Origin: SYOC01 sp964441775
GTDB taxonomy: Bacteria > Desulfobacterota > Binatia > Bin18
NCBI GenBank assembly: GCA_964441775.1
Contig: CAYTVL010000010.1
Span: 62,001 to 126,000, forward strand
Length of the DNA: 64,000 bases
Direction of reading: 5' to 3'
The position numbers were made by a program, and so were the translations under genes. This document shows positions 8,413 through 17,847 of the stretch, in pieces. Position 1 is the first letter of the stretch; each line of letters begins with the position of its first letter. Below the pieces are notes generated by a model that searched no databases, was not told the DNA's origin, and saw nothing but the letters and a program-made list of their open reading frames with translations.

Positions 8413-9885
8413 TTAGGGTTGGTGAAGGAGAGGTGAAGCCGCAGTTGGACGCTCTGTGGTCAGTGGGGCGGCCACCTCCTCCAGAGCCTTGCGCTCACTT
8501 GCTACACCGAAGACAAGCTCGACCAGCGCGGCGGCGATCATGAGCGCCGCACCCAGGATATATCCACTGAAAAGAGAGAACGGATCATGCTGCTCGACTA
8601 ACGAGCCGAAAAAGGCTGGCGCTCCGAGACCGCCTATTGCGGTGCCAATCGCATAGAACAGCGCGATCGCGAGCGCTCGCATCTCCAGTGGGAACACCTC
8701 ACTGACTGTTAAATACCCTGCGCTTGCCGCCGCCGACGCGAAGAAGAAGGCCGCCGACCAGAGGAACGTCTGGCTGGCGGCGGTGAGTTGGCCGCGAAGG
8801 AAGAGCAACTCTGCCACGATGATGACGCCTCCAGAAAGCGCGTAGGTGGTGCTGATCATGACGCGACGACCGACGCTGTCGAAGAAGCGCCCGAGCACGA
8901 GCGGCCCGAGAAAGTTGGCTGCGGCAAAGAACAATATATAGAAGCCGACCTGTTCCGGGAGCACGCCGAAGAAATCGTGGAGAACCAGTGGATAGGTGAA
9001 GAAGATGCCATTATAGAAGAACGCTTGCGAAGCAATGAGGACTAAGCCGAGGAAGGCTCGACTGCGATACCGCACGAATAAAGTCCAGGCGATCGTGTCA
9101 AGATGAATGCGGGCTCCCGGATAGATGGTGAGTCGCTGCGCAACTGGAGACAGGGTCTGTCGACCCATTCGTTCAGCCACCTCAGCCTCGATACGGCTCA
9201 TAATGGCTTCGGCCTCGGCCTGGCGTCCGTGGACGAGCAGCCAACGTGGGCTCTCAGGGACGTGCCGACGAGCGAGGATCATTGCCCCGCCGACCAGCCC
9301 GCCGAGGCCAAACGCCAGTCGCCAACCCAGCCACACAGGGACGAGACTAGGGTTGAGGAGCACCAGGCTGGCGGCTGCCCCCGCCGCGGCGCCGATCCAG
9401 AAAGAGCCGTTCACTACTAAATCGACTTGACCACGCACGCGCGCCGGGATGAACTCGTCGATGGCGGAGTTGATAGCGGAGTATTCACCGCCGATGGTCA
9501 TGCCAGTGACTACCCGGAACAGCACGAAGCTCCAGAAGTCCCAGGCGCACGCCGTGAGCACGGCGCCTATAAGATAAATGCCCAAGGTTACTGTAAACAG
9601 GCGCTTGCGCCCCAGTTGGTCAGTCAGGTAGCCGAATAACAGCGCGCCCCCGATCGCCCCTGCTAAATAGAGTGTGCCGGCCAGCCCGACTTGATACGCG
9701 GTGAGGCTCAGGGTAGCGGGGCTCTCCAGCACAACGCCGATTGATCCTACGACAGTCGCTTCAAGGCCATCCAGAACCCAGGTGACGCCCAGCGCGCTGA
9801 CCAGCAGCCAGTGGAAGCGGCTCCAGGGGAGGCGATCGAGGCGAAAGGGGATGTCGGTGTCAATAGCCGCAGGTTCGTGCTTCAT
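8413..9885 (-). CDS. MFS transporter, sugar/metabolite-proton symporter type
   Basis: About 490 residues with twelve predicted membrane segments in two halves. It carries MFS signatures: GYLTDQLGRKR after segment 2, RVVTGMTIGGEYSAINSAIDEF in segments 4-5, and GRFFDSVGRR in the second half. GGEYSAI resembles the metabolite:H+ symporter and SV2/NiaP-like groups that carry organic acids or aromatic acids. The substrate is not readable. ATG 9885 is favoured over GTG 9903 because a membrane-protein N-terminal tail starts there, though neither has a good ribosome-binding site. It is divergent from the molybdoenzyme gene. Confidence 0.85.
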   Translation of the reverse strand: MKHEPAAIDTDIPFRLDRLPWSRFHWLLVSALGVTWVLDGLEATVVGSIGVVLESPATLSLTAYQVGLAGTLYLAGAIGGALLFGYLTDQLGRKRLFTVTLGIYLIGAVLTACAWDFWSFVLFRVVTGMTIGGEYSAINSAIDEFIPARVRGQVDLVVNGSFWIGAAAGAAASLVLLNPSLVPVWLGWRLAFGLGGLVGGAMILARRHVPESPRWLLVHGRQAEAEAIMSRIEAEVAERMGRQTLSPVAQRLTIYPGARIHLDTIAWTLFVRYRSRAFLGLVLIASQAFFYNGIFFTYPLVLHDFFGVLPEQVGFYILFFAAANFLGPLVLGRFFDSVGRRVMISTTYALSGGVIIVAELLFLRGQLTAASQTFLWSAAFFFASAAASAGYLTVSEVFPLEMRALAIALFYAIGTAIGGLGAPAFFGSLVEQHDPFSLFSGYILGAALMIAAALVELVFGVASERKALEEVAAPLTTERPTAASPLLHQP

Positions 9886-9977
9886 GAGTGTATACCATTT
9901 CACTTACACTTTTCCGTTAATGCGCCGTCTATGGTAGTACCGTCGCCTTGCCCTTTGGGCGACGATGAACTGGAAAA

Positions 9978-12323
9978 ATGTCATGGGAATCTTTAAAAAG
10001 AACTCCTATGCATCGTTTGACTCTCAACAGCTCACACTGGGGCGCGTTTGCTCCGATTGTTGAAGAAGGGCGACTCGTTGAAGCGCGCCCCTTTCCTCAT
10101 GATCCTGATCCGTCGCCTCTGCTTCGTTCGATACCGGAGGCAGTGCACCATCCCTGCCGGGTGATACAGCCCGCCGTGCGAGAAGGCTGGCTCACGCATG
10201 GTCCGGGTGGGGCCGCTGCCGGGCGGGGTAGGGATCGGTTCGTGTTGGTCTCATGGGAACGCGCGCTCGATTTAGTTGAGCGTGAACTCAGGCGTGTGAT
10301 CGCCAATTCTGGCAACGAGTCTATTTTCGCCGGCTCGTATGGCTGGTCCAGCGCCGGACGCTTCCATCATGCAAGAACACAACTCCAACGGTTTCTCGGG
10401 AAGATCGGCGGGTTTGTTGGTGCGCGTGAAACCTACAGTGACGCTGCCGGGACGGTGTTGCTCAGGCGCATTGTGGGCAGTGCGGGCGCGGTTGCTGGAG
10501 GGATGAGCTGGCAAAGTATCGTGCGACATACGAAGATGGTCGTCATGTTTGGCGGCCTTCCGCTTCGCAACACTCAGGTTGCGCCCGGCGGCGTCAGTCA
10601 ACACACCTCCAGACGGTGGCTGATGCAGGCGCAAGCGGCGGGGATTCAATTCTACAATATCAGCCCGATGCGCGACGATGCCGCGGCGTTTCTCAAGGCC
10701 GAGTGGATCGCGCCCCGACCTAACAGCGACACCACGATTCTGCTCGCACTAGCGCATACGTTAGTGCAGGAAGGATTGCATGACCAAGCCTTCTTAGATC
10801 GCTACTGCGTGGGATTTGAGCGTTTCCGAGACTATTTGTTCGGTCTCACTGATGGTGTGGTGAAAGATGCGGACTGGGCCGCGCGGCTCAGTGAGGTTCC
10901 GGCAGACAGAATTCGCGACCTCGCGCGGCAGATGGCGCAGTCACGCACCTTCATCATGGCGAATTTGTCTTTGCAACGCAGCGATCATGGCGAGCAACCG
11001 TTCTGGGCGGTCGTGACGCTAGCGGCGCTGCTGGGCCAGATCGGGCTTCCCGGCGGCGGCTTCGGCTTCGGCTATGGCAGCATGGAGGGACTCGCCGATA
11101 TGCGCCCCATTGCCCCGACGCCGATGTTAGCGAGCGGTTTCAATCCAGTAAAGAGTTTCATTCCTGTGGCGCGCATCGCGGACATGCTGCTCAATCCGGG
11201 GCAGCTGTTTCAATATAATGGTCTTGCTCTCGTTTACCCTGACATTAAATTGGTCTATTGGAGCGGCGGGAATCCATTTCATCATCATCAAGATATTAAT
11301 CGCTTGTTAGGCGCGTGGCGACGGCCCGAGACGATCATTGTGCATGATCCGTGGTGGACGGCGACAGCGCGCCACGCTGACATTGTGCTGCCTACCACGA
11401 CCGTTCTTGAGCGCAACGACATCGGCGCCAGTTCGCGTGATCGCTTCATCATCGCCATGAAGAAAGCGCTTGACCCGGTCGGCCAAGCGCGCGATGATTT
11501 TGCTATCTTTGCAGAATTAGCGAATCGCTTCGGCGTGCGTGAAGCGTTCACCGAGGGGCGCAGCGAAATGGCGTTCGTGCGTCATCTGTATGACTCGGCG
11601 CGAGCGCAGGCCGCGCGCTGGGAAATGCGTTGGCCGGAGTTCGCGGAGTTCTGGGAGCAAGGATATTTTGAGATTCCTCCCGCGGCGCAGCCGTTCGAGC
11701 AATTTGTGGACTTCCGCAACGATCCCTTGAGCAATCCCTTGGCGACGCCATCAGGGCGCATTGAAATTTTTTCCGAGACAATTGCCGAGTTCGGCTACGA
11801 CGATTGCCCTGGATATCCCGCTTGGTTGGAGCCGGCGGAATGGTTAGGGAGTACGAAGGCGCAGCGCTATCCGCTTCATTTGTTGACCACGCAGCCTAGC
11901 ACACGACTGCATAGTCAGATGGATATGAGTCAGGTGAGCCAGAATAGCAAAGTGGCGGGACGTGAGCCGATACGCATTAATCCAGCCGACGCCGCCCAAC
12001 GCGGTATTCGTAATGGAGACGTCGTGCGGGTGTTCAACGATCGGGGCGCACTCCTGGCCGGTGCGGTGCTCAGCGACGCTCTCCGTCCCGGCGTCATTCA
12101 AATCTCAACCGGCGCGTGGTACGACCCAGAAGAGCCTGGAGTCATCGGCAGCCTCGACAAGCACGGTAACCCAAACGTCTTGACATTAGACAAAGGAACC
12201 TCACGACTCGCGCAGGGACCCAGTGCACAGACCGCGTTAGTCGAAGTTGAAAAATATGATGGAGCCCTTCCACCCGTGACGGCTTTCGAGCCGCCATTGG
12301 TTTCAGAAGAGCCCGTTCGTTGA
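9978..12323 (+). CDS. Molybdopterin oxidoreductase, biotin-sulfoxide/TMAO reductase type
   Basis: A 781-residue member of the DMSO reductase family, close in layout to BisC/TorA. The SYGWSSAG block (residues about 120-127) corresponds to the region with the Mo-coordinating Ser, probably Ser125. GSMEGLADMRP and ARHADIVLPTTTVLERNDIG are typical molybdopterin-guanine-dinucleotide contacts. The C-terminal domain contains HLLTTQPSTRLHSQMDM and the IRINPADAAQRGIRNGDVV strand. There is no Tat signal and no N-terminal Cys cluster for an iron-sulfur centre, so it should be a cytoplasmic sulfoxide or N-oxide reductase, like BisC. The substrate is not known. No chaperone or membrane subunit is adjacent. 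Confidence 0.9.
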   Translation: MSWESLKRTPMHRLTLNSSHWGAFAPIVEEGRLVEARPFPHDPDPSPLLRSIPEAVHHPCRVIQPAVREGWLTHGPGGAAAGRGRDRFVLVSWERALDLVERELRRVIANSGNESIFAGSYGWSSAGRFHHARTQLQRFLGKIGGFVGARETYSDAAGTVLLRRIVGSAGAVAGGMSWQSIVRHTKMVVMFGGLPLRNTQVAPGGVSQHTSRRWLMQAQAAGIQFYNISPMRDDAAAFLKAEWIAPRPNSDTTILLALAHTLVQEGLHDQAFLDRYCVGFERFRDYLFGLTDGVVKDADWAARLSEVPADRIRDLARQMAQSRTFIMANLSLQRSDHGEQPFWAVVTLAALLGQIGLPGGGFGFGYGSMEGLADMRPIAPTPMLASGFNPVKSFIPVARIADMLLNPGQLFQYNGLALVYPDIKLVYWSGGNPFHHHQDINRLLGAWRRPETIIVHDPWWTATARHADIVLPTTTVLERNDIGASSRDRFIIAMKKALDPVGQARDDFAIFAELANRFGVREAFTEGRSEMAFVRHLYDSARAQAARWEMRWPEFAEFWEQGYFEIPPAAQPFEQFVDFRNDPLSNPLATPSGRIEIFSETIAEFGYDDCPGYPAWLEPAEWLGSTKAQRYPLHLLTTQPSTRLHSQMDMSQVSQNSKVAGREPIRINPADAAQRGIRNGDVVRVFNDRGALLAGAVLSDALRPGVIQISTGAWYDPEEPGVIGSLDKHGNPNVLTLDKGTSRLAQGPSAQTALVEVEKYDGALPPVTAFEPPLVSEEPVR

Positions 12324-12418
12324 CAACGTTTCAGGAAAGCCCTACCGTTTCGCTTGAGCTTACTTCTGTCGACAAACGTGGGTTGACCTGTTTCTGGGTC
12401 CAAGGAGGATATGTGAAA

Positions 12419-12838
12419 ATGAGCGATGCCGACGCACAAACGGACTCGGTGACGATTCTTTCACCGCCTCAGGCTGACACCTCGACCGACAAACGACGGG
12501 AGGCGCGGTGTGGGACGAGTCTGCCTTTACGGTTGACAAGCGGCTCCGGAGAAGTGATCCCCGCCGTCGTGCAGAATGTGAGTGCAAGCGGATTGTTCGC
12601 TATGGCGGACATTCGTTCTTCTCCACTGTTGCCGCCGCCCAATGGGGCGCGCTTCGAGGGCGAGTTTTTTCTAGACAATGTTGAAGTCAGGCAACTGTTG
12701 CTGGAGATCGTGCGGGTGAAAAAACAAGACCTGCACTTGATCGGTCTTGGTTGCCGGTTTGTCGAGCCTCCGCCGACTCTGAGCACGAATCTCCGTGCGG
12801 TGGTGGCGTCCCATCTCGCGGCAGAGCATCGGTTGTAA
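12419..12838 (+). CDS. PilZ-domain protein
   Basis: About 139 residues with a single PilZ domain: the RREAR stretch fits the RxxxR c-di-GMP motif, and NVSASG about 30 residues later fits (D/N)xSxxG. It may therefore bind c-di-GMP and act as an effector; the output partner is unknown. AAGGAGG at 12402-12408 favours ATG 12419 or GTG 12413. A GGDEF protein with an intact catalytic motif is encoded at 50869-52773, so c-di-GMP can be made in this organism. Confidence 0.82.
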   Translation: MSDADAQTDSVTILSPPQADTSTDKRREARCGTSLPLRLTSGSGEVIPAVVQNVSASGLFAMADIRSSPLLPPPNGARFEGEFFLDNVEVRQLLLEIVRVKKQDLHLIGLGCRFVEPPPTLSTNLRAVVASHLAAEHRL

Positions 12839-12870
12839 ACTTCTGGAAAAGGATAACCTCTGGCCGCTGT

Positions 12871-13902
12871 TCATTGGGCTGCCTGATCTGCGGCAAGGCT
12901 ACGGAGCCCGTAGGTTTGTAAGAGTTTATTGATATCCGTCGTTTTGATGTCCAATCCGCCGCCCGCAGCCGGCAGCAGCACGATCTTTTTCCCTTCGAGC
13001 GCTTCGGCAAGTTTTAACTTCACCATCACTTCACCGCCACTGCCAGCCAAGGCTTTGTTCAATTCGGTGATGCCTTTTGCTTCCGCCACGCCTTCCGCTT
13101 CAATAGCGGAAGCGATTCGTTGTTGTTGTTCGTAGTAGGCGTCGGCTTCGATCTGCGCCTGGCGGAAACGGCCATCGGTCTCGGCGACCATTTTGTTGAC
13201 TTCACCTTTAGCATCTTCCAATTTTTTCAAATATTCTTCTTCGGCGGCCTTGGTTGCTGCTTTGTTCTGTTCAGCGACTTGTTCGGCGACCTTCTTGTCT
13301 TCGATGGCCTTCTGGTAGGCAGGATTAAAACGATAATCTTTTGTTGACACGCGCTCGACGATGACGCCATAGGGGTTCATCATGTCGTTAAGCGTCGCTT
13401 TGACGCTCTCGGCTTTTTCATCCCGTTTGTCTGAAATGTAAAATTCTTCGGTTTTGAGTTCGCCGAAGATGTCGCGCGAACGACTACGGGCGATGGTGCG
13501 AACAACATTGTCCTTAAGCTCAAAATCACTGCCAGCGACATTTTGCAAAATAAAAGGAGCTTTCTGCGGATCGATGCGATAGGAGATGATGACATCGAGG
13601 CTAATATCGTTGCCGTCAATAGTTTTGAACAACAGATCGTCGCGCATCTGGCGGTCGCCCCGCTTTGGATCGTGCGTCATTTCCACATTCTGGAGTTTGG
13701 TGTCGAACACGTGCCAATCGTTAATGACAGCGGGGAAAAAGTATACACCGCCAGGTTGATAGACGTACTCCTCTACGCCTTTTTTGCCAAAGAGCGACCA
13801 TTTGATCGTGCGCACGCCAACTTCCGTGGGGCCGGTCGTGTGCGGGGAAAAAAGGAAGGCGCCGAGCAGCACGACAAGAATCGCTATTGATACAATCTTC
13901 AT
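12871..13902 (-). CDS. SPFH/band-7 family membrane protein
   Basis: A 343-residue SPFH (prohibitin/flotillin-like) protein. Residues 1-20 form a signal anchor (IVSIAILVVLLGAFLF). The SPFH core covers about 25-215, and a charged helical coil follows (EQNKAATKAAEEEYLKKLEDA). Proteins of this group oligomerise on the inner membrane and can control proteases such as FtsH. It lies 13 bp downstream of a second SPFH gene, so the two form a pair like HflK/HflC, but they are not close enough for those names. The start ATG 13902 is preceded by GGGGAAA. Confidence 0.85.
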   Translation of the reverse strand: MKIVSIAILVVLLGAFLFSPHTTGPTEVGVRTIKWSLFGKKGVEEYVYQPGGVYFFPAVINDWHVFDTKLQNVEMTHDPKRGDRQMRDDLLFKTIDGNDISLDVIISYRIDPQKAPFILQNVAGSDFELKDNVVRTIARSRSRDIFGELKTEEFYISDKRDEKAESVKATLNDMMNPYGVIVERVSTKDYRFNPAYQKAIEDKKVAEQVAEQNKAATKAAEEEYLKKLEDAKGEVNKMVAETDGRFRQAQIEADAYYEQQQRIASAIEAEGVAEAKGITELNKALAGSGGEVMVKLKLAEALEGKKIVLLPAAGGGLDIKTTDINKLLQTYGLRSLAADQAAQ

Positions 13903-13915
13903 GAGGATTTCCCCT

Positions 13916-15046
13916 TTACTTCTTCACCTCAAATAATTTCATCGTTTGCTCCAGGTTTAACGGGTTCACCCCGTTGGCGCCGTCGCTGGGGAGAATAAGA
14001 ATCTCCAGCCCTTTATAGACTTCCGCCATTTTGAGACCGACCATACGATCGGACCCGGAGCCTTGTAAGGCCTCGTTGCGGAGTTGTGTCTTTTTTGCAT
14101 CGGCTAATTTCACCAGTAAGTCCGCTTCCGCACGTTTTTTGCGGACGTACAAGTCACGCTCGGCGTCTTTGGTCGTGATATAAGCGCGGCCTTCCTGTAG
14201 TTTGATATCCACTGTCGCTTGACCTTCTTGAATGGTTTTCTTGAGCTTGGCTCCTTCAGTAGCTGCACGGGCCTCGGCTTGGTTCTTGAACGCAAGCTGA
14301 TCCTTGAGCTTTTTCTCTTCGATGTTCTTCTGAATTTCCTCCGTATAGCGGAAGTAGCGCACCAGCACTTGATCAATCTGCAACCCGTAGTTTGCCAACT
14401 CTTGATTCAAGAGTGTTTTGCTCAGCTCGGCTTTGGCCGACCGCGCCGGACTGTTGTAAAACTCTTCAGTCGTAAGTTCGCCGAGCGCCTGTTTCAACAC
14501 TGGCTCGGCTTTGGGCATGAGCCCGTTGGTTTCAAAAGCGCGACCGGCGCCAAGACGAGTAAAGGCCAGGTAAGGATCGATGATTTTGTAAAGAATACTG
14601 GCGTCAACATCGACAAAAAAGCCGTCCGAGGTCTGAATATGCGCGGGTTTGCTGATAGTGGCCTCGCGCGCCGCCTCTTCGCGTGAACCGGTGAGGTCCA
14701 GTACCTGCAAGTCCTTTGGAAAGAGATACATGCCCTCGCAGTCGAACGGTTTCAGGACAAAGTGAAAACCGGTGTTGTAGACCTCCTTGTGCACGCCCCG
14801 CGCCCCGAAGACCGGCACTCGCACGACCTTGACGCCGTATTCATTGGGCCGAACGTAGACGAAGCAGAGAAAGACGAACAGTTTAAGGCCGATGATCAGG
14901 GCGAGGACGGGTAAGAGTATCTTGCGGAAAAAATTACTTTGTACAAACCGACCGAGTGGAGAACCTGGTCCCCATTGTTCACGAAACTTCGCGAGATCAA
15001 TCACATTATTTGAATCTGAAGGATCAAACGGACCCCGTTGCGCCAT
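13916..15046 (-). CDS. SPFH/band-7 family membrane protein (pair partner)
   Basis: A 376-residue SPFH protein with a cytoplasmic N-terminus of about 40 residues and one membrane anchor (ILLPVLALIIGLKLFVFLCF). The SPFH domain follows, then a Lys/Glu-rich coil and a C-terminal region (GSGSDRMVGLKMAEVYKGLEI). The partner gene's tail is similar in layout (GGEVMVKLKLAEALEGKKI), so the two are probably paralogues that hetero-oligomerise. AGAGAGG precedes ATG 15046. It is the first gene of the two-gene unit. The physiological role is not visible in the sequence. Confidence 0.85.
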   Translation of the reverse strand: MAQRGPFDPSDSNNVIDLAKFREQWGPGSPLGRFVQSNFFRKILLPVLALIIGLKLFVFLCFVYVRPNEYGVKVVRVPVFGARGVHKEVYNTGFHFVLKPFDCEGMYLFPKDLQVLDLTGSREEAAREATISKPAHIQTSDGFFVDVDASILYKIIDPYLAFTRLGAGRAFETNGLMPKAEPVLKQALGELTTEEFYNSPARSAKAELSKTLLNQELANYGLQIDQVLVRYFRYTEEIQKNIEEKKLKDQLAFKNQAEARAATEGAKLKKTIQEGQATVDIKLQEGRAYITTKDAERDLYVRKKRAEADLLVKLADAKKTQLRNEALQGSGSDRMVGLKMAEVYKGLEILILPSDGANGVNPLNLEQTMKLFEVKK

Positions 15047-15095
15047 GTGTCACCTCTCTCTTCTCGCTCCATTGATACTATACGGCAAAATGTCC

Positions 15096-15917
15096 TCACT
15101 CCCGAAACGGACCGTCGCGGAGTTCAAGAAAGGCTCGCAAGCCATTTTCCATGAGAACACCCATGAGCTTGCGTTTCTCCGCGATTTGCGAAGAGTCGAT
15201 GACAAGGGCGTCGTTGGCGCGATGGATCTCCATCGCATTCTTGAAGCCCATCATTTCATAGGCGGATTTGATGCTGCGCTTGGTGATCTGCACGGGATAG
15301 GCTGGGACTTGCGCGATGCGCCGGGCAATGCGTTGAGCCTCGGGCAGCAGTTGGTCCGGCGGTACAACCTTGCAGACGAATCCCAGTTTCAGCGCTTCGT
15401 CCGCGTTAATCGTATCGCCACTGTAATAGAGATAGTGCATGGCTTTGCTGTTGTTGGCGAGGTAGGGCAGCAACAGCAAAGGAGAGAGGGCAAAATGTCG
15501 AATCTCCGGCTCGCCGAAGGAGGCATTGTCCGCCGCGAGAGTAATGTCACAGATGAGCGCCAAATTGGAACCGGCGGCGATCGCCGGGCCATTCACGGCG
15601 GCAATCACCGGTTGGCGCAAATTCCAGATGCGCATGAGCGTGTCGAAGTTGAGTCGAATCAGGCGGCTCCAGTCCGCTTCATCGTGGGGTGCGTCGGCGG
15701 CCAGCTCCTTGGGGCTCAAATCAAAACCGCTGGAAAAGGCCCGCCCCGCGCCGGTAATAAGCACGACTCGAATAGCGGGGTCACGGTCTATCGTGTCAAA
15801 CGCCTCGCGCAATTCCGCCATGAGCCCTTGCGACAGGGCATTCTGTTTTTCCGGACGATTCAAGGTCAGGGTAGCGACACCAGCATCCTGTTCAAATAGT
15901 AGATATTCGTAGGCCAT
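15096..15917 (-). CDS. Enoyl-CoA hydratase/isomerase family protein
   Basis: Crotonase-fold enzyme of about 273 residues. Oxyanion-hole blocks are visible: GAGRAFSSGFDLSP, and AAVNGPAIAAGSNLALICD. The latter is followed by FGEPEI, where a catalytic acid is usually found. The C-terminal helix region is of normal length. It acts on acyl-CoA substrates, hydrating a double bond or a related reaction; the exact substrate is open. GAGGAG lies just upstream of ATG 15917, favouring this over the codon at 15932. It stands next to, but apart from, the SPFH pair. Confidence 0.88.
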   Translation of the reverse strand: MAYEYLLFEQDAGVATLTLNRPEKQNALSQGLMAELREAFDTIDRDPAIRVVLITGAGRAFSSGFDLSPKELAADAPHDEADWSRLIRLNFDTLMRIWNLRQPVIAAVNGPAIAAGSNLALICDITLAADNASFGEPEIRHFALSPLLLLPYLANNSKAMHYLYYSGDTINADEALKLGFVCKVVPPDQLLPEAQRIARRIAQVPAYPVQITKRSIKSAYEMMGFKNAMEIHRANDALVIDSSQIAEKRKLMGVLMENGLRAFLELRDGPFRE

Positions 15918-16089
15918 GAAACTCCTCCTCATTGGTTACATTTTTACACAGCATCTGGAAGTGAGGTCAGGAGGATCATAGCCTTTTCGCGCGGACGGCG
16001 CACGTGACGGCTGCTCTTGCAAATATGGGAAAATCGCAGCAGAACACAAAAGGCAGACGGAATCGCAAACACGTAAAGGAGAAAACGTT

Positions 16090-17832
16090 ATGGGAGAACC
16101 GACGATTGTGATTGAGAAGAATGTTCCCGTGCCGATGCGCGATGGGACGATCTTACGAGCCGACGTCTTTCGCCCCGCTGTCCCGGGGCGCTATCCGGTC
16201 ATCTTGCAGCGCACCCCATATAATAAAAATCTGACCACCGTTGGCTTGCTGATGCTGGATGTCATCCGAGTCGCTGGTGAAGGGTATGCCGTGGTCATTC
16301 AGGATTCACGCGGCAGATATGCGTCGGAAGGAACCTTTTACACGTTCAAGGATGATGTGCTTGACGGCTATGACACCGTGGAATGGTGTGCGGTGCAGTC
16401 GTGGTCCGATGGAAACGTGGGCATGTACGGCGCGTCGTATGTCGGCGCTACGCAGTGGCTGGCGGCGATCAGCCAGCCCCCACATTTGAAGGCGATTTTC
16501 CCGCTGATTACCGCGTCGGACTACCACGAAGGGTGGACCTATCAAGGCGGCGCCTTCGCGCTGGGGTTTAACGAAAGTTGGACGATGACCTTCTTGGCTC
16601 CGGATACCTATCAGCGGCTGATGAAGACCAAGCCCGAGTTGGGGGAACGGCTCAGCACGATGCTGCAAGGTATTGACGACATGTGCCAGTGGTTTCGGCA
16701 TACACCGCTCAAAGACTTTCCTCTCTTTGGCGAGGCCGCGCCCTATTTCCACGATTGGCTCGCTCATCCTGATGACGATGATTACTGGCGACAGTGAAAT
16801 ATTGAGGCGCGGCATAACAGCGTAGAGGTCCCGGCCTGCAATGTGGGTGGGTGGTACGATATCTTCTTAGGCGGCACGATTCGTAATTATCTCGGCATGC
16901 GCGAGCGGGGCGCGACACCAGCGGCGCGCCAAGGGCAGAAGTTGATCCTGGGACCGTGGTTCCATACGTTACCGCTCAACAATGTTTCTGGAGAAGTGAA
17001 TCATGGGCCGTCCACTACCGCGTTAGCGATGGATTTGGACGGCATGCATATTCGCTGGTTCGACTACTGGTTGAAGGGAAAACAGAACGGCGTGCTCGAA
17101 GATCCGCCGGTGCGCATTTTTGTCATGGGAGAAAACCGCTGGCGCAACGAAAACGAATGGCCGCTCGCGCGGACCCACTACACGAGATACTTCTTCCATA
17201 GCGACGGCAAAGCGAACAGCGTGAGAGGCGACGGATTGTTGAGCCCCGAGCCCCCTCGCAACAAACCGGCGGATGTGTACGTAGCTGATCCGCGTAATCC
17301 GGTTCCAACGAGAGGCGGTGGGCTCTGCTGCTGGCCTGCGGCTGTGCCTGGAGGGGCGTTTGATCAGCGGTTGATCGAAGAGCGCCCCGACGTGCTGGTG
17401 TATACCACGCCCGTGCTTGACCAGGACATTGAAGTGACCGGACCTATCACGGTGACGCTGTACGCTGCGACTAGTGCGGTGGATACCGACTTCACCGCCA
17501 AGTTGGTGGATGTGCATCCCGACGGATACGCCCGCAATCTGACGGACGGAATTATTCGTGGCCGTTATCGCGAGTCGCGCGGCAAAGCGGTGTTGCTCAA
17601 GGCTGGCGAAGTGTACGAGTACACGATTGATCTATGGGCCACGAGCAACGTGTTCAAAGCGGGCCACCGCATCAGGCTAGACATTGCCAGCTCCAACTTT
17701 CCTCGCTTCGATCGTAACCCGCAGACCGGCGAAGCTAGCAGCGAAGCGAATCGCTTGGAGCCGGCCTTGCAACGGATCTTTCATGACGAACTGCGACCCT
17801 CACATGTAGTGCTGCCGATCATTCCACGATGA
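16090..17832 (+). pseudogene. CocE/NonD-type X-Pro dipeptidyl-peptidase S15 family hydrolase with in-frame TGA
   Basis: The two open segments 16090-16794 and 16798-17832 are in the same frame and together make one hydrolase of about 580 residues, the normal size of the family. The first part carries the nucleophile block GMYGASYVGATQW (Ser in GxSYxG). The second carries GGWYDIFLGGTIRNY, an acid-containing stretch (TDFTAKLVDVHPDG) and the C-terminal jelly-roll ending in VLPIIPR. Codon 236 is TGA (16795-16797), in the sequence DDYWRQ-stop-NIEARH. Many genes here end in TGA, so recoding is unlikely. The enzyme is inactivated, or the base is an error. A GTG at 16843 has no ribosome-binding site. 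Confidence 0.88.
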
Positions 17833-17847
17833 GGAGCGTGCCAACAC

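Noticed and set aside
14892..15899. 335-codon open frame opposite the enoyl-CoA hydratase and the start of an SPFH gene
   Set aside because: It overlaps two well-supported genes on the other strand and shows no recognisable domain.
16795..16797. TGA read as tryptophan or selenocysteine
   Set aside because: Many genes in the window stop at TGA, and no stem-loop typical of selenocysteine insertion was evident. Nonsense mutation or error is simpler.
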